A stretch of 64,000 bases of DNA from Chryseobacterium phosphatilyticum. GTDB taxonomy: Bacteria > Bacteroidota > Bacteroidia > Flavobacteriales > Weeksellaceae. Shown here one piece after another: positions 26,342 through 35,833 of the stretch (its first letter is position 1; every line of letters starts with the position of its first letter). Under the pieces are notes generated by a model, which worked only from the letters and a program-made list of their open reading frames with translations, made no database searches and was not told where the DNA came from. A program made the position numbers and the translations under genes. The stretch lies in NCBI RefSeq assembly GCF_002899825.2, contig NZ_PPED02000006.1, positions 62,001-126,000 of the forward strand, written 5' to 3'.

Positions 26342-26413
26342 ACTACCGGGCAATCTGGCAAAAGACTCTGTCAATTTGGATTCGAAGAACGTCTTTCTTA
26401 CGTCACCGGTAGT
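26342..26413 (-). ncRNA. mini Y RNA-like unit 6 (no tRNA mimic)
   Basis: Closing stem ACTACCGG / CCGGTAGT (8 bp, perfect), then TGACGTAAGAA and TTCTTCG, with a small GAC-AGA-GTC hairpin in the middle. 72 nt, separated from unit 5 by 3 nt. Confidence 0.55.
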
Positions 26414-26419
26414 ATTAAT

Positions 26420-26461
26420 ACTGCAAAATTAGGAGCGAAGTACGCATTCTTTTTACGCAGT
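26420..26461 (-). ncRNA. mini Y RNA-like unit 7 (shortest)
   Basis: Closing stem ACTGC / GCAGT with an internal GCGTACTTCG block. 42 nt, the unit nearest to rsr. Only the Ro-stem-like module is left. Confidence 0.45.
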
Positions 26462-26655
26462 TAAATTTTATTTATTTTTTGTTCGTTTTACCTTGAAGAA
26501 AAAGAACCAAAAGTTATTTCCTAGCCCCGATTGCAACGGTATCCTTTTTCTGAAATGGCTTTGCAAAAAAGCAATGGCGAAAAAGATAGAGTGGAAAGCG
26601 GGAATAAGCTTCTTAAAAAATTAAGGGTTATTAGTTTTTATAAAAGCAGTGCCCG

Positions 26656-28173
26656 TTACAGCACTACTTTTTGTATAATTTGCATTGCAGATTTGCGGTC
26701 TTCCAATGCATTCAATACATTGAAAATTTTGTCTGACCAACCTGCAATAAGATATACATCATTTTTTCTGACGTCGAGAGGCTGTCTGCCATATCCCGCC
26801 AGGTCAAAAATATACAATTTTGCATTGGGAGCTATTCTTTTATAGTGAGTCCACAAATCTTCAAAAGAATTTCTGCTTCCGGTACTGTTCCACATCTGGG
26901 TATCGGTGAACAACATTACTTTGTCTACTTTTTCCTGTCTTTTGATCAGGTCTTCCAATACCAGGTAACCATTTGTTGAGTAACCCACTTCACCTTCCCG
27001 TTTGTAGAAGGCGTCTACGTTTCTCAGAATACCACTTTTAGGCATTGGAATACGCAACCATCGGTCTCCAAATATACCTGTCACCACATTTTTACATTGT
27101 GACTGCAGGATCATAGACATCAGCAAGCCGATATCGTACAGCAATACTTTGCTTTTTTTAGAGACCGGTTTTTGCATAGAACCAGATACGTCTGCTGCAA
27201 TTACTACCGAAGTTTCAAAACCGAAGCCTTTGATATTTTTGGCACTTACTGTAACGGCATCTTCCAAAGCTTCCAATACAGAGGATACGTAAGGAGAATC
27301 TATATCTTTTAATTCTCTGTATGCCGCCAGAAATCGGAACGGGAGCTGTTTTGAACCGGATACAGCTTTTTCATCGGACAGATATCTGCATACTTTGCTC
27401 ATTGCATCAGATGAAACGCCTGCTTCCAGAATGTTTCTCAGGTTTCTCAACGTCGCCATGTAGCCCAGTTTATTGCTAAAAATAAGTTCTTCCCATTTAT
27501 CTTTAAAAGCAGATTTTCTTTCGGCATCGGTTGCAAATTTCTTCTGACCTAACGTTGAGAGCTCTACTTCCCATGTATAAGGGGTTTCCAACATATCGTT
27601 TACGATTTTGTTGAAGATGGTCTGCTGATTTTCATCTTTAGCTTTCGGGTGAACCAAAAACAAGGCATCTTTCAAAGTAACGTCTGCCTTTCTGTTATAT
27701 TTTGCAAACTGGTATTCATCAAATTTGTTGAATGACTTCATCAAACCTTTCTGAATCTGTTTGGATAATTTATTCAGTTTTTTGGTTTCCGTCCTTTCAT
27801 TGGCAAGCTGATAGTAAGCCAGCAATTCTGTAATTTCATCTGCTCTCTGAACAACACCATCTACGGTACGGCTTACTAAATCAGTCCCTGAAACCTGCTT
27901 TGCCAATTCAGTCGTCAAAACCAATGGAATGGAACGCAGGTACATATCTTTTCTGGCATATACCGCCAGCTTTGCCACGAATTCGGGATCATTTTTTTTG
28001 ATCAGAGACTGGATTCTTTCTAATCTGTCATTTCCCTTTTCATAGGTTGTATCTGACAGTCCTGTTGTAACAACAGCACTATATAATTCTTCTGCAGGTG
28101 TCATTGTGTATGCTTTTGCACCTTCATAGTTCAATACTACTTTATTTTCTTTTCTTAAAAAATTAAATTTCAT
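26656..28173 (-). CDS. rsr: Ro60/Rsr: TROVE-domain RNA-binding protein with vWA domain
   Basis: Bacterial Ro protein, a ring-shaped RNA-binding protein that, in Deinococcus and Salmonella, binds Y RNAs and works with nucleases in RNA quality control. 505 residues: HEAT-like TROVE ring (about 1-320, with MYLRSIPLVLTTELAK and GYMATLRNLRNILEAG) and a vWA domain whose metal site DxSxS is intact (VIAADVSGSMQ, D328, S330, S332). It is transcribed toward the eight-unit structured RNA array that begins ~195 bp after its stop, and its promoter shares a motif with the array. Confidence 0.93.
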   Translation of the reverse strand: MKFNFLRKENKVVLNYEGAKAYTMTPAEELYSAVVTTGLSDTTYEKGNDRLERIQSLIKKNDPEFVAKLAVYARKDMYLRSIPLVLTTELAKQVSGTDLVSRTVDGVVQRADEITELLAYYQLANERTETKKLNKLSKQIQKGLMKSFNKFDEYQFAKYNRKADVTLKDALFLVHPKAKDENQQTIFNKIVNDMLETPYTWEVELSTLGQKKFATDAERKSAFKDKWEELIFSNKLGYMATLRNLRNILEAGVSSDAMSKVCRYLSDEKAVSGSKQLPFRFLAAYRELKDIDSPYVSSVLEALEDAVTVSAKNIKGFGFETSVVIAADVSGSMQKPVSKKSKVLLYDIGLLMSMILQSQCKNVVTGIFGDRWLRIPMPKSGILRNVDAFYKREGEVGYSTNGYLVLEDLIKRQEKVDKVMLFTDTQMWNSTGSRNSFEDLWTHYKRIAPNAKLYIFDLAGYGRQPLDVRKNDVYLIAGWSDKIFNVLNALEDRKSAMQIIQKVVL

Positions 28174-28231
28174 GAGTTACTGTTTTTTTTGTTAAACATT
28201 TGGAAGACCACTTCCTCTCTGATTTCTGATG

Positions 28232-28266
28232 CAAAGTAATGACGCTATTGCGCAATCATTTTGCGT
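28232..28266 (-). promoter_or_regulatory. rsr promoter with shared dyad motif
   Basis: Minus strand: motif ACGCAAAATGATTGCGCA (28249-28266; dyad CGCAA-N5-TTGCG), 9 bp, then TTACTTTG (28232-28239, one mismatch to the -7 consensus). No -33 TTG at the usual distance, so the motif probably binds an activator or special sigma factor. Confidence 0.65.
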
Positions 28267-28524
28267 AGTTAATTTTTTATGTAAAAAAATTATTTTTTGT
28301 TCTAATGGGGTCGAAATGATTTGTTTTTGAATTGTTTCTATATTGATATGAAGAAGCGCAGTTATCTCCCGCAGAATCTGCAGATGGCACAGATATTATT
28401 TGTGTTTAATTTAGGTTCAGACTAAACTAAAGCCGTATGAATTGATATGATTATGATTGAGCGGGCTAAAGCCCACTCTTATTGTACTCCCCTTATCAAT
28501 CATAAAGACGGTATTTAATGGTAA
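28267..28524. repeat. noncoding stretch with dispersed repeats
   Basis: Contains a CCCGCAGAATCTGCAGA fragment (about 28370) similar to one at 9.24 kb on the opposite strand, and the hairpin GGGC-TAAA-GCCC (28463-28474) that recurs at 48.9 kb. No gene seen. Confidence 0.5.
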
Positions 28525-28577
28525 TATCAATTATCAATTATCAATTATCAATTATCAATTATCAATTATCAATTATA
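28525..28577. repeat. heptanucleotide tandem repeat (TATCAAT)n
   Basis: About seven and a half copies of the 7-bp unit TATCAAT. A typical slipped-strand (SSR) tract about 100 bp before the VOC gene. Confidence 0.9.
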
Positions 28578-28675
28578 ATAAAATCCTTCTATCATTCATT
28601 TTCATGAAAGAAATCGGTATTATCAGGCATGTGGGAAGGTGTTTTTATAGCTTTGTATACATTAAAAATTAAGCT

Positions 28676-29122
28676 ATGATTACAGGACTTTATGAAACGC
28701 ATGTTCAGGTAAGTAATTTGGAAAATGCCATCAGATTTTATACCGAGATATTAGGATTAAAATTGGCTCATAGAGATGAAACAAGGCCTATTGCTTTTTT
28801 ATGGATTGGCGAAGGGAAAGAATTTATGCTGGGACTGTGGGAACAAAAAGAGAATCTTCAAACCAGACATTTTGCATTTACAAGTACGAAAGAAGATATT
28901 CTAAATTACGCTGTAGATTTCCTAAAAAACAAAGATCTTGAACCTTATAATTTTCTGAAAGACGGATCTGTGCAACCTATGGTTTTTGCATGGATGCCGG
29001 CACTGGCCATTTACTTTAATGATCCGGACGGCAATCAGCTTGAGTTTATTTCTATTCTGGAAGGTGATAGTAAGCCTGGATTGGGAGTGCTTTCTTATGA
29101 AGAATGGATAAATTTTCAATAA
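28676..29122 (+). CDS. VOC-superfamily (glyoxalase/bleomycin resistance) protein
   Basis: 148 residues with the paired beta-alpha-beta-beta-beta units of the VOC fold: YETHVQVSNLENAIRFYTEILGL, RHFAFTSTKEDI and AIYFNDPDGNQLEFISILE. Candidate metal ligands H9, H (in RHFAF) and E (in NQLEF) are retained. Substrate unknown. A heptanucleotide repeat lies just upstream, which could affect expression. Confidence 0.85.
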   Translation: MITGLYETHVQVSNLENAIRFYTEILGLKLAHRDETRPIAFLWIGEGKEFMLGLWEQKENLQTRHFAFTSTKEDILNYAVDFLKNKDLEPYNFLKDGSVQPMVFAWMPALAIYFNDPDGNQLEFISILEGDSKPGLGVLSYEEWINFQ

Positions 29123-29229
29123 AAATCAAGTGAATTCTGAACCATTTTATATGAATATTTTCGGTTAACAAAATTGGGCACCGGGAAATAAAAACAGATA
29201 CTTATTTAATACCTTCATTATTGTAACGG

Positions 29230-29260
29230 AATCCGGCAAGCCCTTGGGGCTTGCCGGATT
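29230..29260 (+). terminator. bidirectional terminator between convergent genes
   Basis: 14-bp perfect stem AATCCGGCAAGCCC / GGGCTTGCCGGATT with a TTG loop. Serves the VOC gene on plus and the SWIM-gene operon on minus. Confidence 0.85.
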
Positions 29261-29274
29261 ATATTAAATATTTA

Positions 29275-30621
29275 CTAGAACTGGCTCATTACTTTTTTCA
29301 CTGCCAGAACATGTTTACAAGGACCTCTTTCACCCTGATATTTGCTAAACCATTCACAGGTACATCGTTCTTTTTCTTCTTCAACAATCACGGTATGGTG
29401 TACTCCTGTTCCTTCCACTCTGGCTTCAGTTCGTTCTTTGGTATTATTTAAGATCACAACTTTTCCTTCATCAATCAGTTTTTCTGCATTTTTCATACGG
29501 GGATTCAGGCCGTTAGTCCTACTCAGCTTAAACGGTAATCTCCGATAGAAGAACTCCTGATCATCAAGATCATATCCCAATAAGCCCATCGCAGCAAGCC
29601 TACCCGTAAGATTATCAGCCATGGTTAGACTGATACTTTCCTGTACAGCCAGCATGGTTGCATTGAATGACTGATTGGCATACGCGTATTTATCCAGTGC
29701 ATCAATCCATTCATCAGAAATATCCGGGATGAGACTATCCAATAGAGCACCTTCTCCTGAAAATCCTCTCCAGCATTCTCTGGATAAAGAAAAACTGAAC
29801 TTTATATTCCCCATATAAAGTTGCCATGTGGTAGATTGCATATTGGGATGAGCAAAAACCTGCATACTGTCGATATAAGGGAGCAAAGGTTCCAGCAAAC
29901 GAAGGCGATGAAGGCCTCCGATACAAATTGCATCCATAGATCTTACCGGAGAAAACATAGTCCTGTTTCCTCTTACAATAAGATAGTAATCGGATTTCAA
30001 TATCCCTTTGGGCATGCCCCTGAATAATTGTTGCGCCTGAATTTTATTGAATGTGTGTCGTTTTTTAGATTCAGATAAATATACCTGAACCGTTCCAAGT
30101 CCTTTAATCCATTTTACAGGCAAAGGAACTTTCCTTTCTACCACTTTTTTTTCGTCTTTATACAATCCAACCTCCTTTTCACCCACTGATAGGATAATTT
30201 TTTCATTGGGTCGAATGCTTCCCAAAGCAGTGATCATTGTCTGGTTAAAGTCTACGTTTGTTGTTCCATTTTCCAAAAACTCTCCATCTAATCCCTCAGG
30301 CAAAACATCTACTCTCGCATACACTCCTGCACAATGAGAAAAACCCTCAAAACGAAGCCTTTCATTTCCTGCTGTGACAATCGGATCTTTAAGCATTGCC
30401 ATCTGAAAAGAAGACAGATTAAAACTGGATTTTACAATATTGGAAAGTGTAATCAGACATCTTGCCAAAATAAACGGGTGGCTCACATTTCCCCAGAAAA
30501 AGCAGGGAACATCAGTATTTTTCTGTATCTCACTATATTTGGCAAGAAACAGTTCTTCAAGAGCATTCTTCTTTACCAACGATGATGATCTTGAATAATT
30601 ATAAATAAGCGTATCTTCCAT
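29275..30621 (-). CDS. SWIM zinc-finger protein
   Basis: 448 residues ending in a SWIM finger C-x-C...C-x-H (CTCEWF...GPCKHV, C420, C422, C435, H437), a zinc-binding module that contacts nucleic acid or protein. The upstream 400 residues are not recognised. It lies 3 bp downstream of the first of two giant paralogous genes; SWIM genes with large repeat proteins near MoxR/vWA genes are a recurrent bacterial arrangement of unknown role. Confidence 0.82.
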   Translation of the reverse strand: MEDTLIYNYSRSSSLVKKNALEELFLAKYSEIQKNTDVPCFFWGNVSHPFILARCLITLSNIVKSSFNLSSFQMAMLKDPIVTAGNERLRFEGFSHCAGVYARVDVLPEGLDGEFLENGTTNVDFNQTMITALGSIRPNEKIILSVGEKEVGLYKDEKKVVERKVPLPVKWIKGLGTVQVYLSESKKRHTFNKIQAQQLFRGMPKGILKSDYYLIVRGNRTMFSPVRSMDAICIGGLHRLRLLEPLLPYIDSMQVFAHPNMQSTTWQLYMGNIKFSFSLSRECWRGFSGEGALLDSLIPDISDEWIDALDKYAYANQSFNATMLAVQESISLTMADNLTGRLAAMGLLGYDLDDQEFFYRRLPFKLSRTNGLNPRMKNAEKLIDEGKVVILNNTKERTEARVEGTGVHHTVIVEEEKERCTCEWFSKYQGERGPCKHVLAVKKVMSQF

Positions 30622-30624
30622 AAT

Positions 30625-33321
30625 CTATTTTTTAAGAAGAAGATTGCAGATTTTTTTCAGGCTCGAGTTTTCTTTCCAGTCGTTTAATTTTTCTTTTACA
30701 TTTTGATCAGCTTCCGACTGGTTTAAAGCTAATATCTCATGATACACATCCAAAAGCTTTTTCAAATTGGTAACCGGTTTTTCCATTTGAAGCAATATAT
30801 TTGTGATCAGTTTTTCTAGGGCAATATTATGGTTTTTGCTGACATTCAGCATATGATTCTGCATAAGATCTGTTAATCTTTTTACAGGTGCCCATTCTAA
30901 TTTTTCGTGCAAACCTATTACTTTTCCTAGCCGTTCATTATCGATCATCTGATGAGAAACATGTTCCAGCCAGATTTCAGCTGCTGTTCCCCGGATGGTC
31001 TTATCTCCGTCAAGAAAAATCGTTCCCAGAAACAGATACCCCATTTCATCCAAAGGTTTTTTGATTTGATACAGAGCTTTGGTTGTATTCAAAACCAGAT
31101 TTCTTTCATAGACTTCAGCAATTCCGGAATAAAACAGGCAGTATTTAATTACTTTGGCCAGCGCATTTGCGGGAGTATTGGGAAAAGACCACATCAAAGC
31201 AGGTATTTCGGAAAGTTCTTTTTGATCAGCCACAAAATATTCCATGAATAAAGGATCTTTTCTTTTTTCCAGATGATATTTTGGGATGGCAATGCTCAAT
31301 TCAACAGGATAATAAGAATTCTTTTTGTTATCAATTGTTTTCCAACTGTAAGCTCCCGTAAAAAATTCTGTTGGAATATTATCATATCCAAAATGACTGA
31401 ATTCTTTAAAAACAGTTTGAGGTGAGCGTGTAATCCCGGCAGTCATCCACCATGAAGGGTGCTCAAATTTCCCTGTAGGTTTAGCATTTTTATCAAAGAA
31501 GAAGAGTAGCAGTTCTTTGTATTCTCCTTTTAGTTTTTCTTTAGCCAGTTGTAATGCTTCAGAAGTATCATCCAATGCACAACGTTGCAATGCCAGCTGA
31601 AAATCCAGATGATCAGGCTGTACATTTTTATTTTGATAAATTTCGAGTCTTTCTACTAAGGTAACGGGAGAAATCCAGCACGGAGAATGTGTTATGGTAA
31701 ACAACAAAGGGATATGATCTCCTCTTTTCACTTTATGGTTTATATATATAGCAAATTCTTTAAACGCCTTTGCTGCAGGGCCTTCTACACCCACTTTTTC
31801 TACCGGACCTAATTTTTTGTTATAATTGGAAGAGGCCTCTCTTGTCGCTTCATCTTCTTTGGTTTTCTGATATATTTTTTCCAGGTTTTTGAGCTGCATC
31901 GGGTATTTTTCAAGCAGACTTAATCCGTAATTAATAATCAGGTTACACAATAAAACATTCAGATAGGGAACCTCCCATTTAGAAATTGTTTTACAGGCTT
32001 TTAAAAACACAGGTTCTATCAATTTTACAGATTCCGCATTAATTTCATTTGCAAAACGGACTAGCCCTGCTAAAGCAACATCACAATGATAACTATAAGG
32101 ATCATCTATGGCCAACGGAAGGAAGAACATTAAATCTTCGAAACTTTCAAGTTCTTTAAGCTTATTTTCTTCTGTAGTCAAAAATAATTTTTCAGAAGAT
32201 ATTGCTTCCAGCTCAGGTTGTTCTTTTTCTATATATAGTACTAAAGATGGACGCACATTGGTCAGAATATTATCGGCATAATGAGAAAGAGCTTCTTTTA
32301 TACTTTCTGAAACAGGAATATATTTCAGAATAATCTTTGCTGTCTTTGACTGAATGCCGTCGTCCTTGCTCACAAATGCCGTACTCAAAGCAATCCCTAA
32401 CATTTCGGGGTCAAGCCTCTTATGTTGAAAAATTTTTTCGGTTAAAGTCAAACTTGAAATAACTACAGTTTTTACTTCAGAGCTCAACAGGTTGGGAAGA
32501 TAATGTGAAAATTCATCACTTTTAAAAGCAGGTGTAGCCACTATCTTTTTCAAATGGGTCAGTATAGTGTTGCTTGCTTTTGATTGTACAGATGCCAATC
32601 CTGCAAGAAGTTCATCCTGCAGATCAACCAATTCCTGATCTGTAGGCTTCAACGCTGTAAATGCATCCATAAACCAACCAGTAACATTTTTATTAAAATT
32701 TCTGTTGGATGCCAGCAAGCATTCTCTTAAAAATCTTTTCCGTTCAATTTTTTGCTCTGTCACCAACTTCTGAACTATCGGAAACCATTCTTTACGGAAC
32801 GGTAAAGATTTTGAAGGATATTCGCACAAATACCAAAAGTGTGTGTTGAGGGTTTCAGGATGGTGATCCAGATCGGCAGGATAATTACTTAGATGATGTC
32901 CCCATAACTCGGGCTTTGGTTCCACATATCCTTTCTCTGTCCATCCCAAAATATCCTGATAGTTAAAAGCCGTAAATTCGGCATCTATGGATTCATTAAT
33001 AAAATTAGAGAACCAATTTGGGCACCCCCATTCCAGAATTTCTTCCGTTTGTTTAATATTTCTGAAAAGGCTCCAATAATTTTTACCGAAGTTTTTCTGA
33101 TCCATGCAGACAAATGACGCAATATCAATAATGGAATGCTGGTTGGCCGAGCCTGCCGTATGATAAGAATTCTTGGTCATGATGATCTTGCTGATCTCGC
33201 GATCCATTTTTTTTATCGTAGGCACTAATGTTTTTCTTTCCTCTTCTGTGAGTTCTTTTAGAAAAGGGATAATCTCATGTATCTTCTCCTCATTAAGGAT
33301 TTCATATAGTCTTTCTTTCAT
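30625..33321 (-). CDS. large alpha-helical protein (DUF6493-like), paralogue A
   Basis: 898 residues, helical throughout (HEAT/ARM-like impression), no signal peptide or enzyme motif. It aligns end to end with the next gene upstream: N-terminus (IHEIIPFLKELTEEERKTLV vs IKEIVPFLKKLTPKDKKEVA), LEWAPVKRLTDLM vs FEWAPVKRFTDGL, and the end (LNQSEAD). I believe this matches DUF6493-type proteins but cannot verify. Overlaps the upstream gene by 20 bp, so the three-gene operon is translationally coupled. Confidence 0.7.
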   Translation of the reverse strand: MKERLYEILNEEKIHEIIPFLKELTEEERKTLVPTIKKMDREISKIIMTKNSYHTAGSANQHSIIDIASFVCMDQKNFGKNYWSLFRNIKQTEEILEWGCPNWFSNFINESIDAEFTAFNYQDILGWTEKGYVEPKPELWGHHLSNYPADLDHHPETLNTHFWYLCEYPSKSLPFRKEWFPIVQKLVTEQKIERKRFLRECLLASNRNFNKNVTGWFMDAFTALKPTDQELVDLQDELLAGLASVQSKASNTILTHLKKIVATPAFKSDEFSHYLPNLLSSEVKTVVISSLTLTEKIFQHKRLDPEMLGIALSTAFVSKDDGIQSKTAKIILKYIPVSESIKEALSHYADNILTNVRPSLVLYIEKEQPELEAISSEKLFLTTEENKLKELESFEDLMFFLPLAIDDPYSYHCDVALAGLVRFANEINAESVKLIEPVFLKACKTISKWEVPYLNVLLCNLIINYGLSLLEKYPMQLKNLEKIYQKTKEDEATREASSNYNKKLGPVEKVGVEGPAAKAFKEFAIYINHKVKRGDHIPLLFTITHSPCWISPVTLVERLEIYQNKNVQPDHLDFQLALQRCALDDTSEALQLAKEKLKGEYKELLLFFFDKNAKPTGKFEHPSWWMTAGITRSPQTVFKEFSHFGYDNIPTEFFTGAYSWKTIDNKKNSYYPVELSIAIPKYHLEKRKDPLFMEYFVADQKELSEIPALMWSFPNTPANALAKVIKYCLFYSGIAEVYERNLVLNTTKALYQIKKPLDEMGYLFLGTIFLDGDKTIRGTAAEIWLEHVSHQMIDNERLGKVIGLHEKLEWAPVKRLTDLMQNHMLNVSKNHNIALEKLITNILLQMEKPVTNLKKLLDVYHEILALNQSEADQNVKEKLNDWKENSSLKKICNLLLKK

Positions 33322-35833
33322 TTGTTTTAATTTGGTGAATAGTTTTTTTCAGGTTATTTTGTTTTCCCCATTCATCAAGCTGATCAAAAATTGTTTTATC
33401 TGCTTCAGATTGGTTCAGGGTTATTAGTTCGTTATAAAGCTCCAGCAGTTTTTTGAGATTAAACACGGGTTTCTCTACTGCTGAAAGAATAGCTATCAAT
33501 AATTTTTCAAAGACGTGGTTGTGGTGAATACTCAAATTGATAAGGTCTGACAATCCGTCTGTAAATCTTTTCACGGGAGCCCATTCAAAACCAATCTTAT
33601 TCCCTATCAGTTTACCCAATGTCTGCACTTCAAAATCTTCTGAAACCGCCCTGTTTACAAGCGCTTCAAAAGCCATACCAGAGAATGTCCTACCTTTATT
33701 AAACAGACCTGCGGACAGAAATAAATAGTGAACAGGTTGAAAAGGTACATTCAGCTTCATCCAGGCATCAAAGAACCGTACATTTCCTTTAATATCATAT
33801 TGATAGATAGAATTTGACAAAGTCTCATTATATTTTTTACCAAAAACAGAACCTGAAAAATAAGGAGTCGCATATAAAATATAAATCAGGTCATCATCAG
33901 AAACATGGTGAAAAGAATTGAATAAATGGTCAAGAAAATCTGCATTTTTCGGAAGCTCCTTCCGATTCTCCATCTGGATTACTATCTGAGGTATTTCTTC
34001 TGTTCTATCCCACTTGTGTATTTTTCTGTAACTGAAATCCCACTTGAAACTTCCGTTCAGATAGACATTTTGATAGTGATCTTTGAAATAATTCGCTTCA
34101 AAAACGGGTTTAAGAAGATCAACATACTCTTCGCTAAGTTTCTCTTTTGCATATTTTTCTGCTTCTGCAAGATTTTCTTTTCGGGTACGAAGCAGAGCGA
34201 TCTGAAGATCAAAAGGAATTGGCTGCTCTTTTTTTTGTTGATACACAACCAGCTTATCTACCAGATTTTGAATAGTGATCCAGCATGGTGTATAATCCGG
34301 TACAGAAAGGAGCGGAAGGTTGTTATCTTGTTTTAAAAATTCAAAAACACCTGAAAGAAGCTTGTGAAACCCTTTAAAAATCAAAGGAGTTCTTTTTTGA
34401 ACCCAATTGTCAAGATCCGGGAAAGCCAGCCGGGCCTCTGAAAGGATATTTGATTTCTTTTTTTGTTTTAATAATCCGTAATTTATAAAAAAAGTCGCCC
34501 ATAAATGGTGTAACCCTGGGGTATCTTTTAATGCAAGAGCAGCTTTAAATGCCGGTTCAAGCTGGTTAAAATGCTCTTCGTCAAACTTGTCATTAAATCT
34601 TATTAACGCATCCAGAAAAAGGTCTGAATAATAGGATTCATGGTGATTGAATATCCGGGGAGCAAAAAAAATAAAATCATCAACTGTATCAATGGGCAAA
34701 ATGACTTCCGGTGTGTACCATGAAACAGATTCTTTACTTTTTCCTATCGTATTTTCTGTTTCTTTTTTCACTACAAACTGCTCCAGCAATATACTTGCAT
34801 CGGAAAGCAATGATCCGGAATAAAGCTTTAATTCTTCACCTAATTTTTCGGATTTGAAATCTCCATATTTAGCAATAATCTTTGCTCCTTTTACCTGAAC
34901 GGATTTATCCTTGTTCAAAAAAACAGGCATTACCAGCAGACAGATTTTTTCAGAATATGATGTATGAATACCTGCAATTTTTTCAAAACTTTGAAGCAAC
35001 GGATTGATAATATTCTTCGTTGAAAGAGTTGCCAATGGCGCTACAGCCTGCAAAAATTCTTCGGTTTTAATTTTTTTTTCTGTGATTACCGGATGGATGA
35101 TCTTCAAAACACCCGGAAATAATGAAGATTGAGTAGAATGAAAAATAAGAAATAACTCCTCCTGTAGGTCTACAATTTCATGACCGGAAGGTTCCAGAGA
35201 AGTAAACAGCTCCAGAAACCAGGTATTATGCTCTTTCGAAAAGTTCAAATTAACAGCTTTGAGACTTGATTGCAATACCTTGAAGCGATCAATTTTATTA
35301 TTCTGAACGAGTATTTTCAGAGTATCTTTCCAATTAACATCACGGGAACGGGCAGTAACACTACACTCATATTCAAACAAAAACCAGATATGTGAATCTA
35401 AAATCACCGGATATGAATCTAGCTGATCTGCTGGAAGTAATGAAGAGGAAAGTAATGATGCACTTATTTCATCATTTAATCTGAAGTATCCTCTCTGTTC
35501 CCATTCCAAAACTTTTAGATAATCCACCTCACTTAAGAACGGATAGCTTTCGCCAACCCATACGGGAACGTAAGATTCAAAAAGTTCTTCGATAAGTTCT
35601 ATCGGTAAAGAATAATATCCAGGGCTTAATTTTCCAAATTCCTCTTTTGTGGTACAACATGCCAAAGCAGCTAACACAGAGATAGTGTTGTGGCCCCATT
35701 CTTTATTAATCCGTTTCTTTAATACGACCGCAACTTCTTTTTTATCTTTTGGTGTCAGCTTTTTGAGAAAAGGAACAATTTCCTTGATTTTATAGTTAAG
35801 ATAAATAGCCTTAAAATCCTCTTCAATAAGCAT
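33302..35833 (-). CDS. large alpha-helical protein (DUF6493-like), paralogue B
   Basis: 843 residues, first gene of the operon. Same architecture as paralogue A with roughly a quarter of residues identical in the segments I compared; both share WFLEL/WFMDA-F-T-LxP, SWxTPE-like patches and the C-terminal KPVFNLKKLLELYNELITLNQSEAD block. An ancient tandem duplication. Function unknown; probably a scaffold for the SWIM protein. Confidence 0.7.
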   Translation of the reverse strand: MLIEEDFKAIYLNYKIKEIVPFLKKLTPKDKKEVAVVLKKRINKEWGHNTISVLAALACCTTKEEFGKLSPGYYSLPIELIEELFESYVPVWVGESYPFLSEVDYLKVLEWEQRGYFRLNDEISASLLSSSLLPADQLDSYPVILDSHIWFLFEYECSVTARSRDVNWKDTLKILVQNNKIDRFKVLQSSLKAVNLNFSKEHNTWFLELFTSLEPSGHEIVDLQEELFLIFHSTQSSLFPGVLKIIHPVITEKKIKTEEFLQAVAPLATLSTKNIINPLLQSFEKIAGIHTSYSEKICLLVMPVFLNKDKSVQVKGAKIIAKYGDFKSEKLGEELKLYSGSLLSDASILLEQFVVKKETENTIGKSKESVSWYTPEVILPIDTVDDFIFFAPRIFNHHESYYSDLFLDALIRFNDKFDEEHFNQLEPAFKAALALKDTPGLHHLWATFFINYGLLKQKKKSNILSEARLAFPDLDNWVQKRTPLIFKGFHKLLSGVFEFLKQDNNLPLLSVPDYTPCWITIQNLVDKLVVYQQKKEQPIPFDLQIALLRTRKENLAEAEKYAKEKLSEEYVDLLKPVFEANYFKDHYQNVYLNGSFKWDFSYRKIHKWDRTEEIPQIVIQMENRKELPKNADFLDHLFNSFHHVSDDDLIYILYATPYFSGSVFGKKYNETLSNSIYQYDIKGNVRFFDAWMKLNVPFQPVHYLFLSAGLFNKGRTFSGMAFEALVNRAVSEDFEVQTLGKLIGNKIGFEWAPVKRFTDGLSDLINLSIHHNHVFEKLLIAILSAVEKPVFNLKKLLELYNELITLNQSEADKTIFDQLDEWGKQNNLKKTIHQIKTNERKTI

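Noticed and set aside
25427..26461. CRISPR array or integron attC cassette array
   Set aside because: Units are not direct repeats with unique spacers of equal length; the conserved parts form RNA arms with compensatory change. No cas or integron integrase gene is present.
28232..28266. Sigma54/RtcR-type promoter for rsr
   Set aside because: No GG at -24 with GC at -12 in correct spacing; instead a Bacteroidota-like -7 box is present.
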